NCBI GenBank assembly: GCA_023229505.1
Contig: JALNZD010000011.1
Span: 27,457-91,456 of the forward strand
Direction of reading: 5' to 3'
DNA: 64,000 nt
DNA from: Bacteroidales bacterium
GTDB taxonomy: Bacteria > Bacteroidota > Bacteroidia > Bacteroidales > JAGOPY01
The position numbers and the translations under genes are program-made. Position 1 is the first letter of the stretch. Each line of letters starts with the position of its first letter. Positions 27,338-35,869 of this stretch are shown piece by piece. The notes beneath the pieces are model-generated. The model did no database searches, was not told the origin of the DNA, and worked only from the letters and a program-made list of their open reading frames with translations.

Positions 27338-27430
27338 GGCTTGTTCCTCCTATTTTAATTATGTTTCGTATAAATGTAATAAATTTCATTGCTTTTTGCA
27401 ACACTAAACTGGTTTGATTTCTCCAGATTC

Positions 27431-28507
27431 CTAAAACGGGCTGAAAAAAGAAAAATAATGATGGCTAATCTGATCGGGTGGATCAAACAACAATAATGTC
27501 GGAATACCAGAAGCCCTGGAGAAGTAAGGATCCAACGATTTTGCCTCTTCCATCAGTTTTTCGGCTTCTGCCTGGTTTCCAAGGAACATTTCAACCCGCA
27601 TCAATAACCCCATCGCATATGATTTCAGCGGTACAACAGGTTCCGGGGTAACTTTTAAATACTTCTCAATAAACGTTTTGGCAATTGGCAATTCTGTTCC
27701 GGCCAGATCTTTGTTTTGCATGACATTCATCATGTGGTACCTGGCCAGGTCAAGAATAAGGATGTTTTTCGAAGGATCTGATTTGATCGCCTCATTAAAA
27801 TAGTTCTCAGCATTTATGAGATCATCTGTATACAGGCAAGCCCTACCGGTCTCCATGAAGAGTTCAGGATTTTTCCCATCCAAAACGAGCAGGTCCTTCC
27901 AGAATTTTACCAGGTCGGTATTTTCTGGAGCCAGTGCAGCTTTTGCTTTTGCCCCGAAATAGCTGTCAGCTTTTCCCAGTTTTTCGGCATAAGCTGCTGC
28001 TTTTGCGCTGTCCCCGCCCATATCCTTCGGCAGCATGCCATATATTTCAACAAGGTACAAACTGGCCTCATAATAATCCGGTTTCAGGGAAAGAACATTA
28101 TCAAACTGGATACAGGTCTCTTCAAGGTATCTCTTCACATCTCCCTGTCCTGTTTCCATGGCCATGAAAGCATTCAGAAAGCTGGCGATCGCCTTGTAAT
28201 AGGCATAAGTCACGTTTTTGGGATCATAGGTTACCGCTTTATTGACGGAGGTGAGAATATCTTCAGTTTTAATTCCTCCTCCCCCGGTCAGCATATAATG
28301 TTTGAGGCGGGCCATTTCATAATGGGCCATCGCGTTGGTTGAATCTTTGACAAGGATAGTTTCCAGTAAAGCTTTTGCCTCGTCAACTTTACCATTCATC
28401 CGCAGATTAAAGGCTTTAAGTACTTCTTTATCAGGATTGTTGCCGGCAAAAGTGCAGGATGCCAATGCCCCGATAATAAAAATTTGTAAAATAATCAGCT
28501 TTTTCAT
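27431..28507 (-). CDS. TPR-repeat lipoprotein
   Basis: A 358-aa envelope protein. The signal peptide ends in a lipobox (ALASC at residue 17 region). Helical repeats fit tetratricopeptide motifs: AFNLRMNGKVDEAKALLE, AMAHYEMARLKHY, ENYFNEAIKSDPSKN and LGNQAEAEKLMEEA. TPR lipoproteins usually mediate protein-protein contact at the periplasmic face. No enzymatic motif is present. Neighbours give no clear pathway. Confidence 0.7.
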   Translation of the reverse strand: MKKLIILQIFIIGALASCTFAGNNPDKEVLKAFNLRMNGKVDEAKALLETILVKDSTNAMAHYEMARLKHYMLTGGGGIKTEDILTSVNKAVTYDPKNVTYAYYKAIASFLNAFMAMETGQGDVKRYLEETCIQFDNVLSLKPDYYEASLYLVEIYGMLPKDMGGDSAKAAAYAEKLGKADSYFGAKAKAALAPENTDLVKFWKDLLVLDGKNPELFMETGRACLYTDDLINAENYFNEAIKSDPSKNILILDLARYHMMNVMQNKDLAGTELPIAKTFIEKYLKVTPEPVVPLKSYAMGLLMRVEMFLGNQAEAEKLMEEAKSLDPYFSRASGIPTLLLFDPPDQISHHYFSFFSPF

Positions 28508-28663
28508 AAGGTCAGGGTTTTAAATTAAACACAAAATAATTTTGTAATTTAGAAGTCGAAATTAGGGACAAACCGGTTTTTTCTTTTGAATTGCGCTTGT
28601 AAACCATTTGTAAACATTTTACAATTGTTTTTCTTTTATACCACCCTGTAACTGATCATCTTT

Positions 28664-29596
28664 GTGAAAGATAAAGATTCACAGATATTCGAATTGCTGA
28701 AACAAAAGATTGTGGAGCGCATGTTGCAGTCATATCCGGGCATTAATCCTTCCATATCGGATTGGAAAGGGCAGGAGATCGTTGATTTCCAGGAAGAATT
28801 GCTGCAGAAGGTGAATGCCCATATCAGTGAAAAATGGTTTTATAGTCATATTAAAACCGCAAAGGATACATTGCCGCGAATCGATATTCTCAACCTGCTT
28901 AGCAAGTTTGCCGGTTATGCCAATTGGGATGATTTCAGATTTAAGAATACAAGCCGGGAGATCACTGTTAATCCTACAAAAAAAGCAAACCGGTATTTCA
29001 TATATATCCCCCTATTAGTCCTGCTGATCCTGGGCATCTTGTTTATCCTTTTCAAAATGGTCAGCACCAGAGATTATAAATTCCGTTTTTATGATGCCGA
29101 CACCAAAGAGCCTGTCACCAACAATATTATCGAAGTCAATGTACTCCTGGAAGGAGAATCCCCGGTGAGCTATCTTTGCGGGCCGGACGGCAGTTTCATC
29201 CTGAAAACGGAAAAAGTCAATGTTCATTTTGTGGTAAAATCGCCTCTTTATCAAACAGATACAATTATCCGCATCCTCGATAAATTCAACCGCGACGAAA
29301 TAGTTCAGATCAGGCCGAACAATTATGTCATGATGATACAATATTTTTCGACGATGAATGTGAAAGACTGGCAAAAGAGGAGGGACCAGCTAAATCTTGT
29401 GATAGCTGACAGCGCCATGATTTACCAGGTTTTTGCTAAAGAGTCTATCGGAGTGGAGCTCTTTAACAAATGGGAATTCATCAACAAACTGACTTTACCT
29501 TCAACCGGTTTAAAGGATATCGAAATACTGGACACCAAATACCAGGGCGATAAAATTACGCTTATCCGTTTCAGGCAAAAGGAGGCAGATAAATGA
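28664..29596 (+). CDS. Membrane-anchored hypothetical protein (GTG start)
   Basis: A 310-aa protein starting at a GTG at 28664. The first 100 residues (FQEELLQKVNAHISEKWFYS, then LPRIDILNLLSKFAGYANWD) match an N-terminal helical module seen in many Bacteroidota regulators and membrane proteins. A single membrane helix follows at about 109-131, then an extracytoplasmic domain with a beta-sandwich-like start (FRFYDADTKEPVTNN). Its stop overlaps the next gene by 4 nt, so the two are co-translated. It may sense or transmit a signal; the function is unknown. Confidence 0.6.
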   Translation: MKDKDSQIFELLKQKIVERMLQSYPGINPSISDWKGQEIVDFQEELLQKVNAHISEKWFYSHIKTAKDTLPRIDILNLLSKFAGYANWDDFRFKNTSREITVNPTKKANRYFIYIPLLVLLILGILFILFKMVSTRDYKFRFYDADTKEPVTNNIIEVNVLLEGESPVSYLCGPDGSFILKTEKVNVHFVVKSPLYQTDTIIRILDKFNRDEIVQIRPNNYVMMIQYFSTMNVKDWQKRRDQLNLVIADSAMIYQVFAKESIGVELFNKWEFINKLTLPSTGLKDIEILDTKYQGDKITLIRFRQKEADK

Positions 29597-30234
29597 GAAA
29601 ATTTTTATTCATATTCGTTGCTATCCTGGCTTATCTGCTGTTATGTTCTAAATCATGCGGATCTGATGAAAAAGATGATACCGCCAGGCAGGAAGCTGAA
29701 CTGACTAAAACAAAGGAGAGCATTAAAAATGAATTTAAATCAGATGACCTTTCAAAAAAGTCACTGAGGGCATTTGAAGTTAAGGCGAAGCAAAAGCTGG
29801 TGGACTTTTCCGATTATCTTGACATTTATTCGGATAAACAAATGGATGAGTCCTTTAAAAGTCAGGCCCGTCAGATGATCCTGGACATGTTCATGTCCGA
29901 CACTATAAGGGTTACAACCCTCTTATTACAAGAATCAAATGAGAAAAATTTCCAGATAACCGAATTTCTGAGCAGTTGTTCAGCATCTGGTTATAATTCC
30001 ATGGATTTCATTTTCGATTCCATAGAGGTTGCCGCGCCTTTGCGTAGAACCGATAATTTTAATTATAAAGGAAGACTTTCATTTTCACGGCGTGTGAAAA
30101 TCAGTTCCGCTTCTGATACTCTATTTACAGGTCCCGACAGGATGGAGGTTGATATTTTTGCTTCGAAGGTCCGCAAGCAGTTTGGGCCAGATACGTTGCA
30201 GGTGTGGAGCGTGTTTCTGGGGGAGATTAAGTGA
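29593..30234 (+). CDS. Lipoprotein, unknown, coupled to the preceding gene
   Basis: A 213-aa protein with a short hydrophobic signal and cysteine pair (LLLCSKSCGS), so probably a lipoprotein or exported protein. A helical charged region (residues 30-75) precedes a mixed domain ending VWSVFLGEIK. It overlaps the upstream gene as ATGA, pointing to a two-gene unit with a membrane-anchored partner. No family is recognised. Confidence 0.55.
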   Translation: MRKFLFIFVAILAYLLLCSKSCGSDEKDDTARQEAELTKTKESIKNEFKSDDLSKKSLRAFEVKAKQKLVDFSDYLDIYSDKQMDESFKSQARQMILDMFMSDTIRVTTLLLQESNEKNFQITEFLSSCSASGYNSMDFIFDSIEVAAPLRRTDNFNYKGRLSFSRRVKISSASDTLFTGPDRMEVDIFASKVRKQFGPDTLQVWSVFLGEIK

Positions 30235-30285
30235 TTGGTTGATTGGATGATTGGTTGATTGGACGATTGGGCGATTTTCGATTTT
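30231..30285. repeat. Low-complexity GATTGG repeat tract
   Basis: Repeats of GATTG(G)TTGATTGGATGATTGG and variants run just after the lipoprotein gene. A related low-complexity tract lies after the following ATPase gene (31606-31725). Such tracts are common between Bacteroidota genes and may mark slippage or insertion sites. Confidence 0.5.
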
Positions 30286-30333
30286 TAAAAATTAATTACT
30301 ATTTTATAATTATTACCTGTATATTTGCATATT

Positions 30334-31608
30334 ATGTGGGAAAATATACAGGTGAAAAGAATGTTAGCTCAGCATCTTCCTGCTGAGTCTGAGAATCGTT
30401 TGCTATTGCTCACAGGTGCCAGGCAGACTGGAAAAACATCACTTGTCAAGCAATATTATAAGGATTTGCCATACTATAACCTTGATGCCATTGAATACCG
30501 GGACCAGTTAAGCAATATCAGCACTTTCAGGTGGGCACAGGAGGTGGGGACTGCCGTGATTGACGAAATACAGAAAGAACCGGCATTATTCGACAAAATA
30601 AAATTCGCTTTTGATGCAGGGGAATTGAAATTCTCTGTCCTGACCGGTTCATCTCAAATTTTGCTTCTGAAAAAAGTGCGCGAAACCCTTGCAGGAAGAG
30701 TTACATTAAGAGAGCTTTTCCCATTTATGGCATCTGAGCTTTGCTATCCTGAAGGAATAGATTGGAATTCGATCCTGATTTCCAAATTGATATCTGCAAA
30801 ACACATTGATGAAATCCTCACTTCTGAACTATCAGTTTTAATAGGAGATTCATGGCTAAAAGTCTGTGAAGCTGAAAATTATTTGCTGAAATGGGGGGGC
30901 ATGCCTCCCTTAATCCATATTTCTGAAGAACAAGGCAGGAAGCTTTGGTTAAGGGACTATGCAACAGCATATCTGGAAAGAGATCTTGCTGATCTGGCCA
31001 ACCTGAGTGATCTAAAGCCATTCAGGAAATTTCAGAGAATTGCTGCTTTGAGAGCGGCCAACCTTCTTTCATATTCTGAATTGTCGAAAGATTCGGGAAT
31101 TGCTGTGGAAACTGCCAGGCGTTACCTGGAATATCTCCGGATATCTTACCAGGCTTTTTTGATTCAGCCTTACCATACAAACCTGACCAGCAGCCTGGTA
31201 AAAACACCAAAACTGTTCTGGGTGGATAACGGCCTGCTGAGGCATCTTTCAGAATATGGTTTCGCTGTGGATAGCGGGCAACTCTATGAAAATTACATTG
31301 CATCCGAATTGTTTAAATCTATCCGGACTAACGGGTTAGACACAAGATTGACATTTTACCGGACACGGTCGGGAATGGAGATCGATTTCATACTTGAAAC
31401 CGAAAATGGTTTAATAGCAATTGAAGCTAAAAACAGAGACATGGTTACTTCATCTGATTTTAGCGCTCTTCGGCGACTGGCAGAATCATCCGGGAAATCA
31501 TGGATTGGAGGAATTGTTGTTTACAGGGGAAATAAAATCCAGCAATTCAGCTCACAATTATGGGTAATTCCTTCGTGCAGATTTTTCAGCGCTAACATAG
31601 GACGGTAA
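30334..31608 (+). CDS. DUF4143-type P-loop ATPase
   Basis: About 424 aa from the ATG at 30334 (a TTG nine bases earlier lies inside a TATATTTG box). The Walker A motif is GARQTGKTS and Walker B is AVIDEIQK, followed by LTGSSQ (sensor 1). The C-terminal DUF4143 part resembles a restriction-nuclease-like fold: LYENYIASEL, FYRTRSGMEIDFIL and LIAIEAKNRD. These ATPases are widespread in Bacteroidota and have no fixed function; some are linked to defence or mobile regions. It is isolated and flanked by low-complexity tracts. Confidence 0.85.
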   Translation: MWENIQVKRMLAQHLPAESENRLLLLTGARQTGKTSLVKQYYKDLPYYNLDAIEYRDQLSNISTFRWAQEVGTAVIDEIQKEPALFDKIKFAFDAGELKFSVLTGSSQILLLKKVRETLAGRVTLRELFPFMASELCYPEGIDWNSILISKLISAKHIDEILTSELSVLIGDSWLKVCEAENYLLKWGGMPPLIHISEEQGRKLWLRDYATAYLERDLADLANLSDLKPFRKFQRIAALRAANLLSYSELSKDSGIAVETARRYLEYLRISYQAFLIQPYHTNLTSSLVKTPKLFWVDNGLLRHLSEYGFAVDSGQLYENYIASELFKSIRTNGLDTRLTFYRTRSGMEIDFILETENGLIAIEAKNRDMVTSSDFSALRRLAESSGKSWIGGIVVYRGNKIQQFSSQLWVIPSCRFFSANIGR

Positions 31609-31723
31609 GAAAGTTGGAAAGTTGGACAGTTGGACAAAAAGAACAATAGAAACTGATTTGAATTTGGTATTTTGAATTTGTTTGGTATTTGGTGCTTTGA
31701 ATTTGGTGCTTGGAATTTGGAAT
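31606..31723. repeat. Low-complexity tract after the ATPase gene
   Basis: AAGTTGGA repeats are followed by repeats of GAATTTGGTATTTGGTGCTT type. They extend up to the stop of the response-regulator pseudogene on the minus strand. No gene is present. Confidence 0.45.
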
Positions 31724-32376
31724 TTATTTGTTCAGATACTTCACAATAGCCTCGCTTCTTGTCCGGACCTGGAGCTTTTCATAGATATGGCGGATGTGTG
31801 TGCGGACGGTTTCCACGCCGATGAACAGCAGATCTGCAATTTCCTTGTAGAGCAAGCCTTTTACGAGATATGACAGGATTTTTCTTCTCTTTTGGTCAGA
31901 ATGTTTTCCGTAACAAAATTCGCTGCTGGCTGTTGGAATGACTGGATCACCTTGCGGGCAATCTCCCTCGACATAGGCGATTCTCCCTGGTACACATCCT
32001 GGATGGCCTCCAGCAGTTTGGCCGGCGGGGTCTGCTTCAGCAAATACCCGGAAGCACCGGCTGACAAAGACTGAAAGATGGCATCGGAGTCTTCAAATAC
32101 GGTCAGCATGATGAATAGCATAGGAAGGCCAAGCACTTTGAGCCTGATGATGCACTCGATACCGCTGATGCCCGGCAGATTGATGTCCATCAGCACCACG
32201 TCAGGATTCACTTCCGGTATTCCGGCGACAGCGTCTTCACCGTTCCCGTATGCTGCAACACACGAAAACCCTGGAGAGCCGTTGAGAAGGATCTCCAGCA
32301 CTTCCCTGACCATTTTATCGTCTTCCACCACCGCTATGCGGACGGGATTGCCCGGTGAATTGCCTGTATCTGACAT
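31724..32376 (-). pseudogene. LuxR/NarL-type response regulator, frameshifted in the HTH domain
   Basis: The receiver domain is intact: VVEDD acidic pocket, phospho-acceptor Asp in VLMDINLPG, the LTVFED switch and GYLLKQ with the conserved Lys. The intact frame ends at LTKREEKSCHIS. In the next frame KILSYLVKGLLYKEIAD and VETVRTHIRHIYEKL continue as a NarL-type helix-turn-helix, ending at TAA 31724-31726. One missing A in the A5 run (31879-31883 on plus) restores a single protein of about 217 aa. The pairing histidine kinase upstream is also broken. Without the HTH the product could not bind DNA. An assembly indel is possible. Confidence 0.8.
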
Positions 32377-32463
32377 GGTTTGATAATAAACTGCTAAATT
32401 ACAATGAACTGCAAGGGATTGCTATCCCCTTTTCGTGTTATTTTAATCCCTTTAGAAATGTAG

Positions 32464-32580
32464 CGAAGTATCGACGTAACGAAGTATCGACGTAACGAAG
32501 TATCGACGTAACGAAGTAAATTAAAAGTGCTAAATCCTTCGTTAATTCGTTATATCGATACTTCGCTACATCGTTACATC
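32464..32580. repeat. 16-bp tandem repeat with an inverted copy
   Basis: The unit CGAAGTATCGACGTAA occurs three times in tandem (32464-32511) with a partial fourth copy. An inverted partner, ATCGATACTTCGCTACATCG, follows at about 32555-32575. The inverted arm includes the last codons and stop of the histidine kinase pseudogene. This is the only sequence between the two remnants of the two-component system. Confidence 0.75.
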
Positions 32581-33918
32581 AATTAATATCTCAGTACCAT
32601 CTCCAATTCCGGAAGAAATCAAAAATCCTCCCCCAATATCATTCATCCTCTTTTTCATATTTACCAATCCATTACCCGGAAATTCCAGCTTGCCGGGATC
32701 AAATCCTTTTCCATCATCCTTTATTAAAATCCTGAATCCATTCTGATTCATAACCAACGAAATCTGAACCTTCGTCGCCCCCGCATGTTTCACCACATTG
32801 TGCAGGGCTTCCCTTACCACCAGGTAGACATTCCTGCGTACCTCCACACTCAGTGCCTGGTTTGGCAGTTCCCCGGGGAGGTCGAAGACACAGCTTATAG
32901 CAGTGGGTTCCAGGTATTCGAACGCAAAACGGCGAAGGTAGGTAACTAGACCTTCGAGGTTGTCGTTTTTGGGGTTCAGCGCCCAGATGATCTGGTTCAT
33001 CTCTTCCATCAGCCCCCGTGAAGTATCGCTGATCTGCCCGAGCCATTGCCTGGACCCAACCCCGATATCAGTCCTATTTTTTACCAGGTCGCTCATCATG
33101 GAAATCCGGGTGAGGCTTGCCCCGACATCGTCATGCATATCCTGCGAGATCCTGGCGCGTTCCCGCTCCAGCATAAGCTGACGGTCGAGGTCTTTCTGAT
33201 AAAGGCTTGCCGTATGGAATAATGCCACTACCCTCCGGGCGAGAAGCGAAAGCACCTGGATATCCTGCAGTGAATAAACCCTTTCCGATTGTTTCTGACC
33301 GCAAACAAAGAAGCCGAATGGCTGATCTCCCGTTAGCAATGGAATGATCAACTCCCCGTTGGAAATATCAAGGACTGCAGGCTTTTTATCAAGTTCATCG
33401 GGGGAGAAAACCTTTGATTTCCGGAGCATCCTTTCAAATTCCCGGGTTACTTCATAATCCTTATCGATCTTTTGATTATCAATACCGAATGCAAAAGCCG
33501 GTTCATAAATAAACTCATTTTTCTTCAGGTTGAATACAAACGATTTAAAATGAAAAATCTCATCCAGGCTTTGCCCGATTCTTGATTTAAGTTCGTCAAA
33601 GTGATAAATACCAGCAAGTTTTTCTTATAAATCTGACACTACCGTGGCTGAGTCATAAGTTTCACGGTGGAAGAAACGGTCGATCAGGATGCAGCAGATC
33701 ATGATCAGGCTGCCTATTTCCTGGGAAATCTCTATCGGATTTGGATTAGTGAAAGTCATTTGGATGATACGATTATAAAACAGGGCAAAAGACATTGGTG
33801 TGATGAAACCGAAGAATGATCCGATGATCACCATGCGCAACTGGTTTCGGGATAGGGTATCCTTTGCCTGGTAGAACCCCCGTTCCGGTTTTGGAACAGC
33901 CGACGCTTTACAATGCAA
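32566..33918 (-). pseudogene. HisKA_3 sensor histidine kinase with an in-frame stop
   Basis: Two frames in the same phase join across a TAA at 33625-33627. The N-terminal part has two hydrophobic helices (VIIGSFFGFITPMSFALFY and IGSLIMICCILIDRFF). After the stop, EKLAGIYHFDELKSRIGQSL leads into a GAF-like region, then the HisKA_3 box (RISQDMHDDVGASLTRI, His is the phospho-site) and HATPase (REALHNVVKHAGA, IKDDGKGFD, NGLVNMKKRM). No ATG starts the 5' part (a TTG opens it), so the gene may also lack its N-terminus. A shorter ORF begins at the ATG at 33429 and would still encode GAF and kinase. Its cognate regulator is frameshifted. Confidence 0.65.
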
Positions 33919-34257
33919 ATTGCAAGTTTAACTTTCAATTTGCATACATGAAGGGCATTTAAATGAAGGATTTAGCAAAATACTTTCAATTTTATTAATA
34001 TAACTTTATGAATTTGATTAATTTTGTAAAGTTTTGAAAACAAATTTCCGATGATCCAACGTGAAATTCAAAGTGATAAAAGAATTTCAGGAAACCTATC
34101 CGGAAGTCACATTCATGACGGTCTCAAGAGAGAATTACTGGGAATTTCTTTCCTGATTGCCGATTGTCGATATTCGAACGATTTCTAATCACTAATTTCA
34201 AATTTCAAGCATCACAGTTTCGCATCTCTTTGTTATCTTTGCCTAAAATCACTCCCT
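33919..34257. other. Intergenic region before GT2
   Basis: About 340 bp. A 31-codon frame (34061-34156, starting GTG) encodes KFKVIKEFQETYPEVT and ends before the promoter region; nothing supports it as a gene. The promoter for the glycosyltransferase is in the last 30 bp. Confidence 0.4.
34234..34241 (+). promoter_or_regulatory. Putative -7 box of the GT2 gene
   Basis: TATCTTTG matches the Bacteroidota TAnnTTTG box. A start near 34249 leaves about 9 nt before the GTG start codon. No clear TTTG lies at the expected -33 distance. Confidence 0.4.
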
Positions 34258-35175
34258 GTGAACGAAATAGAATATTCGGTAGTTGTGCCGGTGTTTAACA
34301 GCGAGGCTTCGCTGGAGGAGCTTTTCAGCCGCATGACTGCTGTGATGGATTCCACCGGGAAAACTTATGAACTCATTTTCGTCGATGATGGCAGTAGTGA
34401 CCATAGCTGGGAAGTTTTGAAGAAGCTCAAGGAAAAACAACCCGGCATCCTTACGGCCATCCGGCTGGCCAAAAATTTCGGGCAGCACAGCGCGACTTTC
34501 TGTGGTTTTAATTTTGCGAAAGGGAACTACATCATTACCATTGACGATGACCTGCAATGCCCGCCGGAAGAGATCCCCAAGCTGGTCAAAACAATGGAAG
34601 AGTTTGATGCGGAACTTGTTTATGGCATATTTAATGAGAAGAAGCATTCTTTCTTCAGAAACCTTGGTAGCAGTTTTTTTAAAAACTCAGCCAACCTGCT
34701 GGGAAGGCCCAAGGAAGGCTCTTCCTTCCGACTGATCTCGAAAAACATCATCCAGAAAATCATCATCCATCACCAGAACTTTGTTTTCATCGATGAAATC
34801 CTGCACTGGTACACTGAATACGTCGGACTCGCGTTAGTGGAGCACCATAAGCGCAAATACAAAAGATCGGGCTATAGTAACCGCAAGATCTGGAGCCTCA
34901 TGACCAACCTCATGTTTTATTACACTACCGCCCCACTGAAACTGATGGTGTACGGCGGACTGATCTCCTCTGCTTTCTTCTTCGTCCTATCCATCATCTT
35001 CATATTAAAAAAGATATTCTTGTCTGTACCCCTTGGTTATACCTCGCTGATCGTCGCCATCCTGTTCTCGACCAGCCTGATCCTGCTTTCCCTTGGTGTC
35101 ATAGGGGAATACCTCAGCCGGATCTATATGGTTCAGAATAAAAAACCGCTCTACTCAGTCAGGAAAATTCTCTGA
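34258..35175 (+). CDS. GT2 polyprenyl-phosphate glycosyltransferase (GTG start)
   Basis: A 305-aa family 2 glycosyltransferase of the GtrB/ArnC/DPM1 type. It starts at a GTG at 34258. YSVVVPVFNSEASLEEL opens the Rossmann-like domain; IFVDDGSSDHSWE and ITIDDDLQCPPEE supply metal/nucleotide-binding Asp residues. Two C-terminal membrane helices (about 230-255 and 265-290) anchor it. Such enzymes transfer a sugar from a nucleotide donor to polyprenyl phosphate for later glycan or protein modification. It faces the deacetylase gene; a shared terminator lies between. Confidence 0.88.
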   Translation: MNEIEYSVVVPVFNSEASLEELFSRMTAVMDSTGKTYELIFVDDGSSDHSWEVLKKLKEKQPGILTAIRLAKNFGQHSATFCGFNFAKGNYIITIDDDLQCPPEEIPKLVKTMEEFDAELVYGIFNEKKHSFFRNLGSSFFKNSANLLGRPKEGSSFRLISKNIIQKIIIHHQNFVFIDEILHWYTEYVGLALVEHHKRKYKRSGYSNRKIWSLMTNLMFYYTTAPLKLMVYGGLISSAFFFVLSIIFILKKIFLSVPLGYTSLIVAILFSTSLILLSLGVIGEYLSRIYMVQNKKPLYSVRKIL

Positions 35176-35183
35176 TTATATCC

Positions 35184-35210
35184 GCCTGGAATAATTCCTT
35201 CAGGCTTTTT
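35184..35210 (+). terminator. Putative rho-independent terminator of GT2
   Basis: GCCTG (35184-35188) pairs with CAGGC (35201-35205), with GAAT/ATTC extending the stem, then T5 at 35206-35210. It overlaps the end of the convergent deacetylase gene. Confidence 0.5.
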
Positions 35211-35847
35211 CTTCGAATACACCGGTAAGATTTAGCTCCAGCTTTTCCGACCTGTACCCTTCTCTTTCCATGCATTCAAGCAATCGCGGCAGGGCATAGA
35301 GCACTTTCTCACGGGCTTTCAGGTTATCGTGAAAGACAATTATCGCCCCTGGTCTAAGACCTTCCAGGGACGTTTGCAGGCATTCTTCCTGACTTATTAC
35401 CGGATCGTAATCACGCGTCAAAACCGACCACATGATCACCTTGAATTCTTTTGACAAGGTTTTTGCCTGCTTATAGGTCATCAACCCGTATGGGGGCCTG
35501 AACAACCCGGAATCAATGAATTGGCCGGCTTCCCGGATATCATGCATGTAATCTGCATAATTAGTCGACCATCCCTTCAGGTGATGATGGGTATGATTGC
35601 CCGTGGAGTGACCTTTCTCAAGGATTCTACCATAAATTCCATGGTACCTTTTGACATTCTCCCCGACACAGAAAAAAGTGGCTTTAGCATTATATTTCCT
35701 CAGTATTTCGAGGATTTCATCCGTCACTTCAGGAATAGGCCCGTCGTCGAAAGTGAGGTAAACCGTTTTATCCATGGTTTTCACCTGCCAGATTAATGAG
35801 GCAGGAAGAACATAAGTGAAAATGCCGGTCAGCAGCTGATCCTTCAA
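35200..35847 (-). CDS. Polysaccharide deacetylase (NodB domain)
   Basis: A 215-aa carbohydrate esterase family 4 protein. The family motifs are present in order: TFDDGP (metal-binding Asp), HSTGNHTHHH (metal-binding histidines) and RPPYG. It ends soon after the catalytic domain. These enzymes remove acetyl groups from amino sugars of glycans. No convincing signal peptide is seen, although a hydrophobic start (GIFTYVLPASLIW) may anchor it. The upstream DUF2723 gene stops 22 nt before its ATG; co-transcription is likely. Confidence 0.88.
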   Translation of the reverse strand: MKDQLLTGIFTYVLPASLIWQVKTMDKTVYLTFDDGPIPEVTDEILEILRKYNAKATFFCVGENVKRYHGIYGRILEKGHSTGNHTHHHLKGWSTNYADYMHDIREAGQFIDSGLFRPPYGLMTYKQAKTLSKEFKVIMWSVLTRDYDPVISQEECLQTSLEGLRPGAIIVFHDNLKAREKVLYALPRLLECMEREGYRSEKLELNLTGVFEEKA

Positions 35848-35869
35848 AATACTACATGGTTATGATAAA

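Noticed and set aside
34061..34156. 31-aa ORF starting at GTG
   Set aside because: No ribosome site, no recognisable family, and just before another gene's promoter.
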